A stretch of DNA of 5,773 nucleotides from Phycisphaeraceae bacterium (GTDB lineage Bacteria > Planctomycetota > Phycisphaerae > Phycisphaerales > Phycisphaeraceae): contig JAJDCV010000050.1 in NCBI GenBank assembly GCA_029260675.1, positions 1 to 5,773 of the forward strand. The letters are read 5' to 3'. Both the position numbers and the translations under genes were made by a program. The notes below the pieces were generated by a model. It saw nothing but the letters and a program-made list of their open reading frames with translations. It was not told where the DNA came from and did no database searches. This document shows positions 4,435-5,773 of the stretch, in pieces (positions within the stretch are counted from its first letter, which is position 1; the number at the start of each line of letters is the position of its first letter).

Positions 4435-5094
4435 TTACCAGCCTTGCTGGGACTTGATCTGCCTTAATTCGTCGAGCTGGGAACTGTCCAGGGGTCTGGC
4501 TTGCCCGGCCTGCCTGGCGAGGATCAGCAGGCGGCAGTAGGCGTCGAGGATTTCCATCTTGTGGTAGGCGTCCATGAGTGTGTCGGAGAAGCTGACCGAG
4601 CCGTGGTTGGCCATGAGGACGGTGTTGGTGTCGGGTTGGATGACCGAGGCGACGGCGTCGGCGGCGGCCTGGGTCGATGGAGTGGCGTAGGGGGCGATGG
4701 GGATGTGTCCCAGGAACAGCTCGGCCTCGGGGTGGACTGCCGGCGGGAGGGGCTGGTCACAGATGGCAAACGCGGTGGCGTGCGGGGGGTGGCTGTGGAT
4801 CACGGCTTTGACATCCGGGCGGATCTCGTAGACCGAAAGATGGACCTTGATCTCACTGGTCGGCTGCCGGCCTTTGGCGTTGAAGAAGACCGACTTGCCC
4901 TGGGCGTCGATCACCAGCAGGTCGTCGGGTGTCATGAAGCCTTTGCTGATGCCGGTCGGTGTGCACAGGAACCTGTCCGGGCCGAGCCGTACGGAGTGGT
5001 TGCCCTCGTTGCCGGCGCAGAATCCGCGTTGCCAGATACGTTTGCCGACCTCGCACATCTGCTCTTTGATAATCCTAAGCGGGGTCTGCTGCAT
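4435..5094 (-). CDS. Class II aldolase/adducin-family protein (zinc-dependent)
   Basis: The fold is that of L-fuculose-phosphate aldolase and relatives, cytoplasmic enzymes that cleave or epimerise phosphorylated sugars using a zinc ion. Counting from a possible TTG start one codon upstream, GNEGNHSVR lies at 29-37, TPTGISKG at 46-53, PTSEIKVH at 79-86, HSHPPHATAFA at 101-111 and ANHGS at 163-167. Glu82, His101, His103 and His165 fall at almost the same spacing as Glu73, His92, His94 and His155 of E. coli FucA, so the active site looks intact. The length of about 219 residues is normal. I chose the ATG at 5094, which overlaps the upstream stop by one base (TGATG); the TTG at 5097 is the alternative. 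No strong ribosome binding site is seen, which suggests translational coupling. The substrate is undetermined; it could be an aldolase, an epimerase or a dehydratase. Confidence 0.88.
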   Translation of the reverse strand: MQQTPLRIIKEQMCEVGKRIWQRGFCAGNEGNHSVRLGPDRFLCTPTGISKGFMTPDDLLVIDAQGKSVFFNAKGRQPTSEIKVHLSVYEIRPDVKAVIHSHPPHATAFAICDQPLPPAVHPEAELFLGHIPIAPYATPSTQAAADAVASVIQPDTNTVLMANHGSVSFSDTLMDAYHKMEILDAYCRLLILARQAGQARPLDSSQLDELRQIKSQQGW

Positions 5095-5773
5095 CAAGGG
5101 ATCGCCATCGCGGTCAGGTTGTTGTCCGGCTTTTCGGCCGCCCAGTCGGGGCGTTCCCAGAGACGCCTGGCTTTGAGTTCATCAAATCGGACACGGGCCC
5201 CTTGCTCTTTATACAGCCCGCCGATCGAGAAAGGCTTGTTGCCCCGGACCAGTTTACGGGGCATGACCCAATTGTCGATGACGACCTGGTCGTTGACGGT
5301 CAGCCGGACGTGCTGGCGCCAGAGTTCAAGGTGGTAGCGGTTGGTTTTTTCGATCTTCGCGGGGCGGTCCCACTTGTCGTAGAACAGGTGTCGCATGGTG
5401 ACGACGGATTGGCGGTCGTGGTTCAGGAGGAAGTCGTGGTGGTAGCTGTGAGGCGATTTCCAGTAGTAGGCGAAGAGGATGCCGGCGTTGGTGTCTTGAT
5501 CCTCGGGGGTTTCGAGGAATGTGAGCGTGCCTTTGATCTCGACTTTGTACCCGAAGTTGTACCAACACATCAGTTCCATACCGCGGTCGTCGGACGTGCC
5601 GATGAGTCGGCCCTGGTCGTCGGCCTCCCATTCGCCGCGGTAGATGCCCCAGCCGTTCAGGTCGGGCCTGCCCAAGAGGTCGACCCAGACGCCTGTGACG
5701 TCCTGGTGTTTCCGCCCGGCACGTGTTGCGTAGTAGGACAAATATGTCTGCGCGGGGTGGTCGTCGTCGAATT
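5094..5773 (-). CDS. DUF1080-like beta-sandwich protein, 5' end outside window
   Basis: The reading frame is open to the right edge, and the only in-window start candidate near it (TTG at 5741) has no ribosome binding site, so the true start is probably beyond the window. The visible 226 codons resemble the concanavalin/LamG-like jelly roll of DUF1080 (3-keto-disaccharide hydrolase) proteins. There is a DLLGRPDLNGWGIYRGEWEA opening, a DDQGRLIGTSDDRG strand pair, and alternating beta-strand patterns through YHHDFLLNHD, YHLELWRQHVRLTVNDQVV and a final VRFDELKARRL, the usual last strand. No signal peptide is visible because the N-terminus is missing. The stop overlaps the start of the class II aldolase gene by one base, so the two are one transcription unit. 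Sugar binding or cleavage is a reasonable guess; the family match is by eye only. Confidence 0.6.
   Translation of the reverse strand, partial: FDDDHPAQTYLSYYATRAGRKHQDVTGVWVDLLGRPDLNGWGIYRGEWEADDQGRLIGTSDDRGMELMCWYNFGYKVEIKGTLTFLETPEDQDTNAGILFAYYWKSPHSYHHDFLLNHDRQSVVTMRHLFYDKWDRPAKIEKTNRYHLELWRQHVRLTVNDQVVIDNWVMPRKLVRGNKPFSIGGLYKEQGARVRFDELKARRLWERPDWAAEKPDNNLTAMAIP

Noticed and set aside
4501..5337. 278-codon plus-strand frame
   Set aside because: It is the antisense shadow of the class II aldolase and beta-sandwich genes; its Gly/Val/Asp-rich composition is typical of GC-rich shadow frames.

Overview
The window comes from a GC-rich bacterial chromosome. It carries part of the ribosomal-protein L11 operon, a tRNA-Phe gene, a leucyl/phenylalanyl-tRNA-protein transferase gene, a small LysM lipoprotein gene and a two-gene cluster of apparent sugar-related function. 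The GC-rich coding style, the DUF1080-like beta-sandwich gene, repeat-rich spacers and lack of nusG/secE directly upstream of rplK would fit Planctomycetota, perhaps Phycisphaerae. That placement is inference; no single marker here proves it.

Layout. Positions 99-1951 (minus strand) hold rplK, rplA and rplJ, transcribed in that order from a good extended -10 promoter at 2040-2068. The rplK-rplA spacer is 134 nt and folds into three hairpins on the mRNA strand; the rplA-rplJ spacer is only 54 nt. rplL is not in the 98 nt after rplJ, which instead carry an inverted array of 7-nt units. Positions 2069-2599 contain no credible gene but several clean inverted repeats and a short 9-nt tandem repeat. 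tRNA-Phe(GAA) lies at 2671-2743 (plus) behind a perfect TTGACA box. A 284-bp spacer containing inverted 9-nt arrays follows, then aat (3028-3696, plus). On the minus strand come the LysM lipoprotein gene (3830-4189) with its own promoter, a strong 11-bp hairpin (4376-4400), a class II aldolase gene (4435-5094) and a beta-sandwich gene that runs off the right edge (5094-5773). The last two overlap by one base and are very likely co-transcribed.

How it fits together. L11, L1 and L10 are stalk and stalk-base proteins of the 50S subunit, normally made together under autogenous control. tRNA-Phe and Aat are functionally linked, because Aat uses Phe-tRNA(Phe) and Leu-tRNA(Leu) as amino-acid donors to tag proteins for N-degron proteolysis. 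The two rightmost genes suggest carbohydrate processing, but the substrate cannot be read from the sequence.

The least ordinary content is in the spacers. Two 7-nt-period arrays lie just 3' of rplJ and aat. Two 9-nt-period arrays in opposite orientation bracket a 191-bp stretch before aat. A 29-nt hairpin element occurs twice, with a compensatory A-T to C-G pair change under a constant TGAA loop. These look like dispersed genomic repeat families rather than a new multi-gene system; I see no convincing undescribed protein system here.
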